Positions 13,690 through 21,282 of a DNA stretch of 21,707 nt are shown here, piece by piece. The translations under genes and the position numbers were made by a program. This stretch comes from Nitrospira sp. SG-bin1 (lineage in GTDB: Bacteria; Nitrospirota; Nitrospiria; Nitrospirales; Nitrospiraceae). The notes under the pieces are model-generated. The model had not been told where the DNA came from and ran no database searches. It worked only from the letters and a program-made list of their open reading frames with translations. The stretch spans positions 1 to 21,707 of the forward strand of contig LVWS01000048.1 of the NCBI GenBank assembly GCA_002083365.1. The letters run 5' to 3'. Each line of letters opens with the position of its first letter. Within the stretch, counting starts at the first letter, position 1.

Positions 13690-16008
13690 ATGCACGCCAA
13701 GCCGATGTCTCAGAATGTCCAGGAACTGCAGCACAAAGTCGAGCACGCTGAGCATGTCAAACGCATCACGATCCAAATCCATGCAGCCAGCAATCTCGAT
13801 CACATCCTCCTTGACCTGCACAAAGATATCCTCGGTCTGTTCGACGCGGAAGATCTGACATTGTTCGCCTTCGATTCAGAAAAGAAGGAAATTTTCTCCA
13901 AAGTTCCACACATCGACAGCGTGGAAGAGGTCCGCATTCCGATCACGGAGCAGAGCCTCGCCGGTTTTTGCGCCAAATACCTCCGGCCTGTGAATATCGC
14001 CGACGCATACAACCTCGCCGAACTCCGGACGATCCATCCATCACTGCTCCACGACACATCCTACGACAAGCGCACCGGCTTCAAGACGAAGCAAGTTCTG
14101 ACCTACCCGATCGTCGCCGACAATAAATATTTGATGGGAGTGCTCCAACTGCTCAATAAGAAGAGCGGGATCCGGTTCACCCGAAAGGATGAAGAAGCCG
14201 TCGATGAAATCGCAAAAGCGCTCGGGATTGCGTTCTTCAACCTCAAGAAGACCTCCAAAAAGAATCCCACCAAGTTCGATCTCTTGGTGAGCACCAACCG
14301 GGTCTCTCAGAATGACCTCGACCAGGCCATCGTCGAGTCTCGAAAAGGGATGAGCGATCTGGAGAGCATTCTGATCGAAAAATACAAAGTCCCCAAGCTC
14401 GATATCGGTCGATCACTCGCCCAATTCTATAAGTGTCCGTACATCGAGTACAGCGAACGCACCATCGTCGACGTGGAACTGCTGAAGAACCTCAATGTCG
14501 ACTACCTGAAGAAGAACCATTGGATGCCGCTCAAGCGGGACCGCACGGCAATCGAGATTCTGACCGACGATCCGGGTGATCTTGATCGCGTTCAAGACAT
14601 CAAACGGACGTTTCCGGGCCTCAACATTCGGTTCGCCGTCAGCCTCCGCCGCGACATCGCCCAATTCCTGAGTTCTGCGACCGGACAGAGTGACAGCAGC
14701 GGCGGACGCAAACTCGATGAAAACGTGTCCGACATTCTCGGCGAACTCGTCACCGAAGCCCAAGCCGAGGCGATGGAGGACTCCTCCGCAGCGGGGCTCG
14801 ACGAAAACGACAGCGCGATCGTCCGTCTGGCCAACCAGATCATTGCCGATGCCTACCGCCAAAACGCCTCGGATATTCACATCGAGCCGTATGGAGAAAA
14901 GCGCGAAACCCTGGTCCGTTTCCGAGTCGACGGGGAATGTTTCGAATACATGAAAATTCCGCAGAGCTACCGGCGGGCGATCGTCTCGCGACTCAAGATC
15001 ATGGCCAGTTTGGACATCGCCGAACGGCGTAAACCCCAAGACGGCAAGATCAAATTCAAGCTCTCGGAAACGAAAGAGATCGAGCTGCGTGTCGCGACTC
15101 TTCCCACGTCCGGATACAACGAAGACGTGGTCATGCGTATCCTGGCGGCGAGTGAACCCTTGCCCCTCGATAAAATGGGGTTTTCGGAACGGAACCTCAA
15201 AGTGCTCAAGGAGATTTCAGAAAAACCCTATGGCATCATTTTGTGCGTCGGACCGACCGGCTCCGGAAAAACCACCACGCTGCACTCCGTTCTGGGGAAT
15301 ATCAATACCCCGGACATCAAAATATGGACGGCTGAAGACCCGGTCGAAATTACGCAGTACGGCCTGCGTCAAGTGCAGGTTCAACCGAAGATCGGTCTCA
15401 CGTTTGCCGCTGCGATGCGGGCATTCCTCCGGGCCGATCCCGATGTCATCATGGTGGGAGAAATGCGGGATAAAGAGACGGCAGACACCGGCATCGAGGC
15501 GTCGTTGACCGGCCACTTGGTATTGAGCACACTCCATACCAACAGTGCCGTCGAAACGGTCACGCGCCTGCTCGACATGGGCTGCGATCCATTCAGTTTT
15601 GCCGATGCCATGCTGGGGGTACTTGCACAACGGTTGGCTCGCCGAATCTGCAAAGACTGCAAGGAGCAGTACATCGGCACCAAAGAAGAGTATGAAGAAC
15701 TCCGCCTCGGATACGGAGCGGACTATTGGGATAAGCTCGACATCAAACTGGACAATACATTCAGACTCTCCCGTGGGAAGGGCTGCGAGACCTGCAACCG
15801 GTCCGGTTTTAGGGGGCGCGTCGCCTTGCACGAATTGCTCTTGGGAACCGATCAAATGAAGCGGATGGTCCAACAAAAGGCACGTACCGAAGATATGCTG
15901 AAAACCGCACTCGAAGAAGGGATGACGACGCTCGTGCAAGACGGCATTCAGAAAGTTTTGCAAGGCCACACGACCTACAAAGAAGTGAAAGCGGTCGCCA
16001 TCAAGTAG
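13690..16008 (+). CDS. GspE/PilB-type secretion/pilus ATPase with N-terminal GAF domain
   Basis: A 772-residue protein, longer than plain GspE/PilB (about 500-570) because of an N-terminal GAF sensor domain at about residues 20-185 (LTFAFDSEKKE-like strand, then VLTYPIVADNKYLMGVLQLL). A GspE-N/MshEN-like region follows at about 190-350, then the ATPase: Walker A GPTGSGKTTT at 521-530, DPDVIMVGEMRD (Asp box/Walker B) and the His-box SLTGHLVLSTLHTNSA. A C4 zinc site has Cys654, 657, 699 and 702. It should power assembly of a type IV pilus or type II secretion pseudopilus in the cytoplasm. No pilin, PilC or secretin gene is beside it. MshEN domains can bind cyclic di-GMP through an RLGxxL motif, but here the arginine position is not conserved, so ligand binding is uncertain. 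ATG 13690 has a weak SD. ATG 13702 is an alternative. Confidence 0.93.
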   Translation: MHAKPMSQNVQELQHKVEHAEHVKRITIQIHAASNLDHILLDLHKDILGLFDAEDLTLFAFDSEKKEIFSKVPHIDSVEEVRIPITEQSLAGFCAKYLRPVNIADAYNLAELRTIHPSLLHDTSYDKRTGFKTKQVLTYPIVADNKYLMGVLQLLNKKSGIRFTRKDEEAVDEIAKALGIAFFNLKKTSKKNPTKFDLLVSTNRVSQNDLDQAIVESRKGMSDLESILIEKYKVPKLDIGRSLAQFYKCPYIEYSERTIVDVELLKNLNVDYLKKNHWMPLKRDRTAIEILTDDPGDLDRVQDIKRTFPGLNIRFAVSLRRDIAQFLSSATGQSDSSGGRKLDENVSDILGELVTEAQAEAMEDSSAAGLDENDSAIVRLANQIIADAYRQNASDIHIEPYGEKRETLVRFRVDGECFEYMKIPQSYRRAIVSRLKIMASLDIAERRKPQDGKIKFKLSETKEIELRVATLPTSGYNEDVVMRILAASEPLPLDKMGFSERNLKVLKEISEKPYGIILCVGPTGSGKTTTLHSVLGNINTPDIKIWTAEDPVEITQYGLRQVQVQPKIGLTFAAAMRAFLRADPDVIMVGEMRDKETADTGIEASLTGHLVLSTLHTNSAVETVTRLLDMGCDPFSFADAMLGVLAQRLARRICKDCKEQYIGTKEEYEELRLGYGADYWDKLDIKLDNTFRLSRGKGCETCNRSGFRGRVALHELLLGTDQMKRMVQQKARTEDMLKTALEEGMTTLVQDGIQKVLQGHTTYKEVKAVAIK

Positions 16009-16109
16009 TTCGTTCCACTTACCCAAGACCACCCGCGCTCGGGAATCAGATCCCTTTTACTCCTTATCACAACCAGGTAGAATGCGGCGCCCAATACGGA
16101 GACCTTACC

Positions 16110-17333
16110 ATGCGGATCAGATCGTTTTTCCTGGCCTCATTGGCCCTTCTTGCGGGATGCGAATCCACCGACCGCGTCCTCACGAACGCTGAACGAGTGC
16201 TCGGCAGTCGCACAGGGAGGACCGTCCTTGACATTGCCACCGGCAAAGATCCCAAGCACATCCTTAAAGAGCGCGTCGACGCCTATCAACGCAACCCCGA
16301 GGCCGTGATCAGGGACCTGCGGACGATTCAACGGGATTTCAACACACTCATGACCGCGCTGACGGGCCGGGTGAAACAAACGTGGGGCGAGAAGGAAGTG
16401 CGGGTGCCCGAACAGAAAAAATACGTAAAATACACGCAGAACTATATGAGCCGGACCATCGTCGACTTCGACAATGGATCGATCGTAGTAGAAACATTGG
16501 ATGACAAAGCTCCGAAGGAGAGTTTGAAGAACGCGATCATCACGACGTTGCTCACGCCGGACGATCCACGCTCCGTCGATCTGTTTTCCGATAAGCCGAT
16601 CAAGCTGACCAGCGACCGGCCTCCGTATTTATTGGGTTTGGTGCTGGATCAACAGGGACAACCGATTCGCACCCCGGCTCAAGCGGAAACGTTTGCCGCC
16701 TCGACGCTCGACGGCGCGCAAACCAGAACGGTGGACCAGAATGGGACGACCAAACAAGCACTGCTCGTCGACATCAAGATGGTCGCGAATTTTTCCAACC
16801 GACAGGCGGACAAATATCGGGCGACCGTCGCCAAATTCGCTGAACAATTCAAAATCAGTTCAAGCCTCATTTTTGCCGTCATCAGAACGGAAAGCAACTT
16901 CAATCCCTTTGCGGTGAGTTCCGCCCCGGCCTACGGCTTGATGCAGCTGGTTCCGACCAGCGGAGGCCGGGATGCCTATCGGAGAGCCAAAGGGAAAGAT
17001 ACGATTCCCTCACGCGAGTATCTATTCGACCCCGAGAATAACATCGAGCTCGGCAGCGCCTATCTCAACGTCCTGTCGTATAATCTGCTCGAGCAGATCG
17101 ATAATGAAGTCTCGAGGGAATATTGCGTAATCTCAGCCTACAACACAGGACCTCGCAACGTCTTTAAAACATTCGCCAGCGACTCCATCGCAGCTTTGAA
17201 TCATATCAACAGCCTCGAACCACCGGCCGTCTATGACCGATTGCGCACGAACCTCCCATACCAGGAAACGAGGGATTATCTCGTGAAGGTCGTTACCTTC
17301 CGCAAGCAATTCGTCCCTCTACGCGAAGATTAA
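16110..17333 (+). CDS. mltC: Membrane-bound lytic murein transglycosylase, MltC-like lipoprotein
   Basis: A 407-residue lipoprotein. The signal peptide ends in the lipobox LLAGC with the lipidated cysteine at 17, and Glu18-Ser19 at +2/+3 give no Asp+2 inner-membrane retention mark. The N-terminal half matches the DUF3393 domain found in MltC (YMSRTIVDFDNGSIVVETL). The C-terminal half is an SLT lysozyme-like domain: VIRTESNFNPFAVSSAPAYG with catalytic Glu261, LMQLVPTSGG, LFDPENNIELGSAYLNVL and VISAYNTGP. It should cleave glycan strands of peptidoglycan to 1,6-anhydromuramic products at the outer membrane. ATG 16110 has a good SD (GGAG, about 9-nt spacer), and TAGAAT at 16078-16083 could be a -10. 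It is about 35 residues longer than E. coli MltC. Confidence 0.92.
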   Translation: MRIRSFFLASLALLAGCESTDRVLTNAERVLGSRTGRTVLDIATGKDPKHILKERVDAYQRNPEAVIRDLRTIQRDFNTLMTALTGRVKQTWGEKEVRVPEQKKYVKYTQNYMSRTIVDFDNGSIVVETLDDKAPKESLKNAIITTLLTPDDPRSVDLFSDKPIKLTSDRPPYLLGLVLDQQGQPIRTPAQAETFAASTLDGAQTRTVDQNGTTKQALLVDIKMVANFSNRQADKYRATVAKFAEQFKISSSLIFAVIRTESNFNPFAVSSAPAYGLMQLVPTSGGRDAYRRAKGKDTIPSREYLFDPENNIELGSAYLNVLSYNLLEQIDNEVSREYCVISAYNTGPRNVFKTFASDSIAALNHINSLEPPAVYDRLRTNLPYQETRDYLVKVVTFRKQFVPLRED

Positions 17334-17385
17334 GTGCTTCCTCGGCTCGGGTCCTATCGGAGCATCATCTTTCAAACGTAGGAAG

Positions 17386-17784
17386 TCAGGCGACAAGAGG
17401 CTGGCCAGACCGGGACTGGTGGGTCATGAAAGCTTGGAGGTGCTTATTATCGTTTGGCGACAGTCCTTCGAACTCGACTCCATAGGTGTGTTCTTTTCCC
17501 CATCGAACCGTGGCGGCTTCGATAAACATTGATGCCCCCTGATCGGGCAATCGCAAACGCATGGCAATTCGGTCGCCCGGCGTGATCACGGCTTCGGTCA
17601 TCACGCGCGCCCCCTTTGCCGATACGTCATAGACGATCCCCAACCCCTGTTCGCCCCCTCCTTTCCTCAACAAACCCACCCTGGCGAAGGAACAGGGAAA
17701 AGGCGCCGACACCCGTACACGAGGGTGCTTTCGCAATTGCGGAATACTCTGTCTGGTGGCGGACTGGCCGTCTCGATCATCCAT
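17386..17784 (-). CDS. PilZ-domain protein (second of a tandem pair)
   Basis: A 132-residue single-domain PilZ protein. The c-di-GMP-binding signature is complete: RxxxR at residues 18-22 (RKHPR) and DxSxxG at 53-58 (DVSAKG), then GARVMTEAVITPGDRIAMRL as the beta-barrel continues, and TVRWGKEHTYGVEF. It should bind cyclic di-GMP in the cytoplasm and relay it to an unknown partner, commonly in motility, adhesion or exopolysaccharide control. It starts 6 nt after the stop of the upstream PilZ gene on the same strand, so the two are co-transcribed and probably coupled. It is convergent with mltC, 52 nt away. No diguanylate cyclase or phosphodiesterase gene is in the window. Confidence 0.9.
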   Translation of the reverse strand: MDDRDGQSATRQSIPQLRKHPRVRVSAPFPCSFARVGLLRKGGGEQGLGIVYDVSAKGARVMTEAVITPGDRIAMRLRLPDQGASMFIEAATVRWGKEHTYGVEFEGLSPNDNKHLQAFMTHQSRSGQPLVA

Positions 17785-17790
17785 GATCCG

Positions 17791-18171
17791 TTATTCTTTC
17801 TCTGGGTCCGAGGCTTCCATATACTCGGTGAGCTGCCTAAACGATGACTCAGAAATCCTCCTGAACGCAAGCCCATGGAATTGATGGTTCGTCCAGCACA
17901 CGGTGGCCACCGCCACCTCCGCCGGAGGAATACCTTTGGCCAATCGCAGCGCAAGGGAAACCTGCTCGCCCGGCTTGATCGACGCCTCGGTACTCACGCA
18001 AACACCATGCTGGGACAGATCGTAGACCAGCCCAACTTCCCTGATTGGTTTTCGAAACCACCATCTGATTCCGAGCGGTGAAAGGGAACAGCTGAATGGC
18101 CTCGGAATACGTACTCGGGGATGCTGCCGCGCCTTGGTTCGTGCCGCGTCTGACTGCTGAAACAGCTGCAT
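17791..18171 (-). CDS. PilZ-domain protein (first of a tandem pair)
   Basis: A 126-residue PilZ protein when started at ATG 18171. That ATG is preferred because it has a strong SD (GAGGTGG, 6-nt spacer). A GTG at 18195 would add 8 residues and lie inside the hairpin region. The signature is intact: RxxxR at 15-19 (RQHPR) and DxSxxG at 51-56 (DLSQHG), then TEASIKPGEQVSLALRL and VCWTNHQFHGLAF. It parallels the following PilZ protein in architecture but differs strongly in sequence, so the duplication is old. An insert around 34-45 (GIRWWFRKPIR) is aromatic and basic, unlike the partner. It is 64 nt downstream of the DEAD-box helicase gene. A 13-bp hairpin covers its SD, suggesting translational control. 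Confidence 0.9.
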   Translation of the reverse strand: MQLFQQSDAARTKARQHPRVRIPRPFSCSLSPLGIRWWFRKPIREVGLVYDLSQHGVCVSTEASIKPGEQVSLALRLAKGIPPAEVAVATVCWTNHQFHGLAFRRISESSFRQLTEYMEASDPEKE

Positions 18172-18175
18172 GTCG

Positions 18176-18214
18176 ATCCACCTCGTGAAGGACACTGTAT
18201 CTCACGAGGCGGAT
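18176..18214 (-). promoter_or_regulatory. 13-bp hairpin occluding the PilZ ribosome binding site
   Basis: The arms 18202-18214 and 18176-18188 pair over 13 positions with one G-U in the minus-strand RNA, around a 13-nt loop (18189-18201). The 3' arm contains the whole SD (GAGGTGG) of the first PilZ gene, and the stem ends 4 nt before its ATG. Such a stem should hide the SD until opened by a ligand, temperature, a helicase or an upstream ribosome. As DNA it could instead be an operator. The structure is seen. Its function is inferred. Confidence 0.6.
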
Positions 18215-18235
18215 TCTAAGAACTATTTTTTCATT

Positions 18236-19519
18236 TTATGTAGGGATCGTTGTGGCCTCGCGAAACGATGATGGTTCGACACGGGACTTTCTCGCGTGGC
18301 GGAAGGAATGGGGTCGGGAACGCATCGCCGGACTCGACGAATGTTCATTCCGTCGAACACCTTCACGGGATGGAGCAGTTGCCGGAGAAGGAGCCTCGCT
18401 TCCGGGAGCGAGCGGGACTGCATGGCCCAACAGACGCTCGATGTCCCGCAGTTGACGCTGGTCTTCAGATGTCACAAAGCTCGTCGCACGACCGGTGGTC
18501 TTCATCCGTGCGGTACGACCGATGCGATGCACATAATCTTCAGGACAATTGGGGAGGTCGAAATTGATCACATGACCGATGTTCGCGATGTCGATCCCTC
18601 TGGCGGCAATATCCGTCGCCACCAACACACGGAAAGTTCCGCGTCTGAACCCTTCCAAGGCGGCGCGTCTCTGCGACAGACTGCGGTCTCCATGCAATAC
18701 GGCCACTCGATGGCCCGCACGGCCTAGTAGGCGTCCCACCCGATCGGCACGGTGCTTGGTCTTAGTGAACACCAGCGCAGTCCCCTGATCGGCCCCCAAG
18801 AGAGATAACAGAAGATCGGGTTTGCCGACATGGGATGTGTAACGCACCGCCTGCGTGACCCCCTCGGCCGTCGTCGCAGATGGAGCGACCATTACACGCA
18901 CCGGACTGTTCACGCTGGCTTGGACCAACCGAGCCAAGTCCGCCGGCAAGGTAGCCGAAAAAAGAAGCGTCTGTCGCTGTTCCGGCAAAGCATCGAGTAT
19001 CTGATTGATTTGCGGAGCAAAACCCATGTCCAACATCCGATCCGCTTCATCCAACACCAATATCCTTATGGACGACAATAGGATCGTGCCGTTCCACATG
19101 TGATCGAGAAGACGCCCCGGTGTCGCGACCACGATGTCCGGTCGCTGCCGCAAGCCCCGCACTTGAGCTTGCATATCCGCGCCTCCAACGATGACCGTTG
19201 CCGACACGCGCCGACTCCGCCCCAACTTCTCGATTGTCGTCAAGATCTGCGATGCCAGCTCTCGCGTGGGCACCAGGATCAACGCTTGAGGCTGCCCTTT
19301 CTGAAGAGCTGCAAGCCGCTCGATGATTGGGATAACGAAGGCGGCGGTCTTCCCGGTCCCGGTCTGGGCACATCCGATGACATCCCGCCCCGCAAGCGCA
19401 GGGGGGATGGCACGTTCTTGAATGGGAGTCGGTGAGGAGAAGCCGAAATTCGCTAAGTCGTGCAACAGTGCTTCGGACAAGCCGAGAGCGTGAAAACCTA
19501 CGGTAACAGACGTATCCAC
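18236..19519 (-). CDS. DEAD-box ATP-dependent RNA helicase (RhlE-like)
   Basis: A 427-residue RNA helicase with all motifs: Q motif GFSSPTPIQ near residues 26-34, Walker A AQTGTGKT (51-58), PTRELA (84-89), TPGRL (133-137), DEAD (157-160), SAT (188-190), TKTKHRADRVGRLL, ATDIAARGID (301-310) and HRIGRTAR (331-338). After about residue 370 there is a short basic, serine- and arginine-rich tail, probably for RNA binding. RhlE-type proteins remodel RNA in ribosome assembly or mRNA decay. Start: GTG 19519 has AAAGGA 8 nt upstream and fits the family N-terminus. The longer frame to 19597 adds 26 residues unlike the family. It is first on the minus strand before the PilZ pair, with a likely long leader. 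Confidence 0.92.
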   Translation of the reverse strand: MDTSVTVGFHALGLSEALLHDLANFGFSSPTPIQERAIPPALAGRDVIGCAQTGTGKTAAFVIPIIERLAALQKGQPQALILVPTRELASQILTTIEKLGRSRRVSATVIVGGADMQAQVRGLRQRPDIVVATPGRLLDHMWNGTILLSSIRILVLDEADRMLDMGFAPQINQILDALPEQRQTLLFSATLPADLARLVQASVNSPVRVMVAPSATTAEGVTQAVRYTSHVGKPDLLLSLLGADQGTALVFTKTKHRADRVGRLLGRAGHRVAVLHGDRSLSQRRAALEGFRRGTFRVLVATDIAARGIDIANIGHVINFDLPNCPEDYVHRIGRTARMKTTGRATSFVTSEDQRQLRDIERLLGHAVPLAPGSEAPSPATAPSREGVRRNEHSSSPAMRSRPHSFRHARKSRVEPSSFREATTIPT

Positions 19520-19613
19520 TACAAATATCCTTTCAGTATGATCGCATGATGACGGGATCAGAGAACCGAGGGGAGAAACAACCTGGCGGGGTGCCACTCC
19601 AAACTGGACCTGG

Positions 19614-19630
19614 TCGCGATGCGATCGCGA
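19614..19630 (-). promoter_or_regulatory. Hairpin in the helicase leader
   Basis: TCGCGAT (19614-19620) and ATCGCGA (19624-19630) form a perfect 7-bp stem with a 3-nt GCG loop, about 95 nt upstream of the GTG start and within the leader predicted from the promoter at 19689-19717. It contains the octamer GCGATCGC. It may be a stability or autoregulation element, which is inference. Confidence 0.35.
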
Positions 19631-19683
19631 AGTCCGTTATGATTTGGACACATCACTCACCGGACCAGTACGAGTGAAATGTA

Positions 19684-19717
19684 GTGTCACTCTACAGTAT
19701 GACACGCCCCACGTCAA
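19684..19717 (-). promoter_or_regulatory. Promoter of the DEAD-box helicase with overlapping operator-like dyad
   Basis: On the minus strand, TTGACG (19717-19712), a 17-bp spacer and TAGAGT (19694-19689). A dyad GTGTCA-N10-TGACAC (19684-19705) covers the -10, a good place for a repressor. The transcript would start near 19682 and carry a leader of about 160 nt before GTG 19519. Confidence 0.45.
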
Positions 19718-19819
19718 CCTGTTCTTCATTCGGGACGAGAAAACAGATCACGACACACTGACCATGACCACCTTGCCGTCTATCCTTCATCAATCATCTA
19801 TGGGAGTCCATCGTGAGAT

Positions 19820-19849
19820 TTGACGCCTTAACAAGATACATGGTATGAA
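19820..19849 (+). promoter_or_regulatory. Possible rightward promoter in the gene-poor interval
   Basis: TTGACG (19820-19825), an 18-bp spacer, and TATGAA (19844-19849). It would transcribe toward the orphan gene at 20141, leaving a leader of about 285 nt, or produce a small RNA. Confidence 0.3.
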
Positions 19850-20140
19850 ATAGAAAGTTCTCTAGGCTATTGTCCTCTCCGCGCACTTCCCGTACCAAAT
19901 CTCAGTTTAGCGCAATAGTCTGTCGTATCCCGTTCTGCTGGTCTTCTTCGTCAGGTATGCCTCCGACGAGAACTTATCTCCGCGCAGAAAGAATTTCTAT
20001 GGGTCTAGCATCAGTTTGGAAAAGCCGCAAAGCAAAAACTAAAAAGTTCACCACCGTATCGCGCGTCCATGTCATTCGACACATACACAGTGGAAGATCG
20101 GCGGGCTAATTATCCTTAACCTGCGAGAGGGAACGCACCT

Positions 20141-20434
20141 ATGAGTCGCATTAACCTAGATCCACTTCTGACCTTTCCGGACGGGTCGCATTTGGTGATC
20201 AGCACACAGTGCGCAATTGGCGGAGATTTCTCCTGCGCTTTGTACAAAGCTGTGGTTAAGAAAGACGACCACGCGGCGTTCCACGTCATCTCGAGCCACT
20301 TTGCAGGTGCAACCTGTATGAGCGCCCAAGAATACGCCTACAGTTACGCGCTCCGTCTCTATCCCAGTTCGGCTGAAACAATGAAAAAACCTCCGTACCT
20401 CATTTGGCCGGGGCCACACTCCTCCCTTGCATAA
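20141..20434 (+). CDS. Hypothetical small protein, 97 aa
   Basis: I do not recognise a family. The case for a gene is the SD AGAGGG 8 nt before ATG 20141 and protein-like composition: a front half with FPDGSHLVISTQCAIGG and SCALYKAVVKKDDHAAFHV, and a second half with SAQEYAYSYALRLYP. There is no signal peptide or membrane span, so it is probably cytoplasmic. The last 14 residues after MKK (proline-rich, ending GPHSSLA) look unlike the rest. A run of six A bases at 20383-20388 precedes them, and the +1 frame stays open from there to a TGA at 20592-20594, so the natural C-terminus may be longer if that run hides a frameshift. It stands alone, with gene-poor DNA on both sides. Confidence 0.5.
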   Translation: MSRINLDPLLTFPDGSHLVISTQCAIGGDFSCALYKAVVKKDDHAAFHVISSHFAGATCMSAQEYAYSYALRLYPSSAETMKKPPYLIWPGPHSSLA

Positions 20435-20885
20435 TATCGATTCGCCCACTGACGACTATGGCATCACAATCCATGGGCTCCCGCCTGGTCATCTCAACCG
20501 ACGCTATTCTGTTGCCTTTCTCGGCAAGTCGTTTCAACTTCACCACCTCGTGGACTGCCCATCAGCATCCCCTTATGCTCAGGAACTCTCTTGAACCACG
20601 CGACATAACTGTCATCGCATCGGCCTTCCTAGAGACGCCTTTACACCTTTACACCGGAAATCAGAGCCGAGGATGAATCACTGGCAGAATCTCCTTACGC
20701 TTTTGCAGATCTTCACGCATGACTTGATTGCCGGTGTGACCGATTTCAGTCCAAAGATTTGAAATTGCTCCCTTGAATCTAAGAGTCTCCTTCGGACGAC
20801 AGTACGTCGGTCCGACCTTCCCTGCTGAATGACGGCACAATTCTTCTCCCTAACTGCTTTGGCTCTTGTCCTACGATCGAGGCGC
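20435..20885. other. Gene-poor interval, about 450 bp
   Basis: No reading frame on either strand has both an SD and a protein-like composition. Worth noting are the +1-frame continuation of the 97-aa gene (to 20594) and an imperfect 8-bp hairpin at 20793-20814 (CGGA-CGAC pairing with GTCG-TCCG around AGTAC, one bulged G). The hairpin lies about 70 nt after the DUF3309-like gene on the minus strand and could be its transcript end, although no T-tract follows. Confidence 0.4.
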
Positions 20886-21059
20886 TTAGTGCTTTTCAGT
20901 CGCCGGCCGCCCGAGCCAATTGACAAAGGCCAGCATAACCACACTCAGGAGAATGAAACCCACCCCGCCGCTGGGAAGGTACCCCCAATTGAGACTGTGG
21001 GGCCAGATCGGAAGCGCGCCTAAGAACAACACGACTGCGATGATCACAAGAGTACGCAT
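20886..21059 (-). CDS. DUF3309-like small membrane protein, 57 aa
   Basis: A 57-residue protein with two hydrophobic spans (about 2-16 and 27-48) joined by the conserved loop ALPIWPHSLNWGYLPSGGVG. That loop matches the DUF3309 pattern (GALPxWPHSxxWGYxPSGG) known from many short bacterial membrane proteins of unknown function. The ending is short and charged (RPATEKH). Start: ATG 21059 follows AAGGAGAG with a 4-5 nt gap, one of the strongest SDs in the window. The frame continues upstream to 21155, but those residues would be a basic, methionine-rich extension unlike the family. It is about 220 nt downstream of the 31-aa membrane microprotein on the same strand, and both have unusually strong SDs, so they may be expressed together, for example under stress. 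Confidence 0.8.
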   Translation of the reverse strand: MRTLVIIAVVLFLGALPIWPHSLNWGYLPSGGVGFILLSVVMLAFVNWLGRPATEKH

Positions 21060-21282
21060 CGCTCTCTCCTTTTGTTTACCCATCCAACGCCAACGCATGC
21101 TCAACCATTCCATGACCGTACACTTCATTCGTGTAAAGTCGCGTATGCCCACCATGCATTGATGGCTTATCCTGCTCCATTACCTTTCGTGGTCGCAGTA
21201 GGTTTGATGCGACCGCGGTGTCTCTCGGAAAGTCCCAAAGGTCGTGACCCTTCTCTCTCTTTGGGCAAGCTTTTCTTAGGGC

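Larger units (their letters stand above)
19520..20140. other. Gene-poor interval, about 620 bp
   Basis: It holds the helicase leader and promoter at its left end and a possible rightward promoter near 19820-19849. I see no convincing protein gene: one 79-codon frame (19870-20109) starts at TTG without an SD, and its composition is unlike a protein. A short untranslated RNA between 19857 and 20100 cannot be excluded. Confidence 0.5.

Noticed and set aside
15217..16032. A 271-codon minus-strand frame opposite the GspE ATPase
   Set aside because: It mirrors the ATPase codons, has no SD or motif, and the sense gene is certain.
19870..20109. A 79-codon plus-strand frame in the gene-poor interval
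   Set aside because: TTG start, no SD, Ser/Arg/Lys-rich composition without protein-like periodicity.
20404..20676. A 90-codon frame containing GSRLVIST, similar to GSHLVIST in the 97-aa gene
   Set aside because: The match is only about eight residues with different codons and nothing alignable after it. TTG start and no SD. Probably chance.
20678..20944. An 88-codon minus-strand frame rich in arginine
   Set aside because: It overlaps the end of the DUF3309-like gene, has no SD and an implausible composition.
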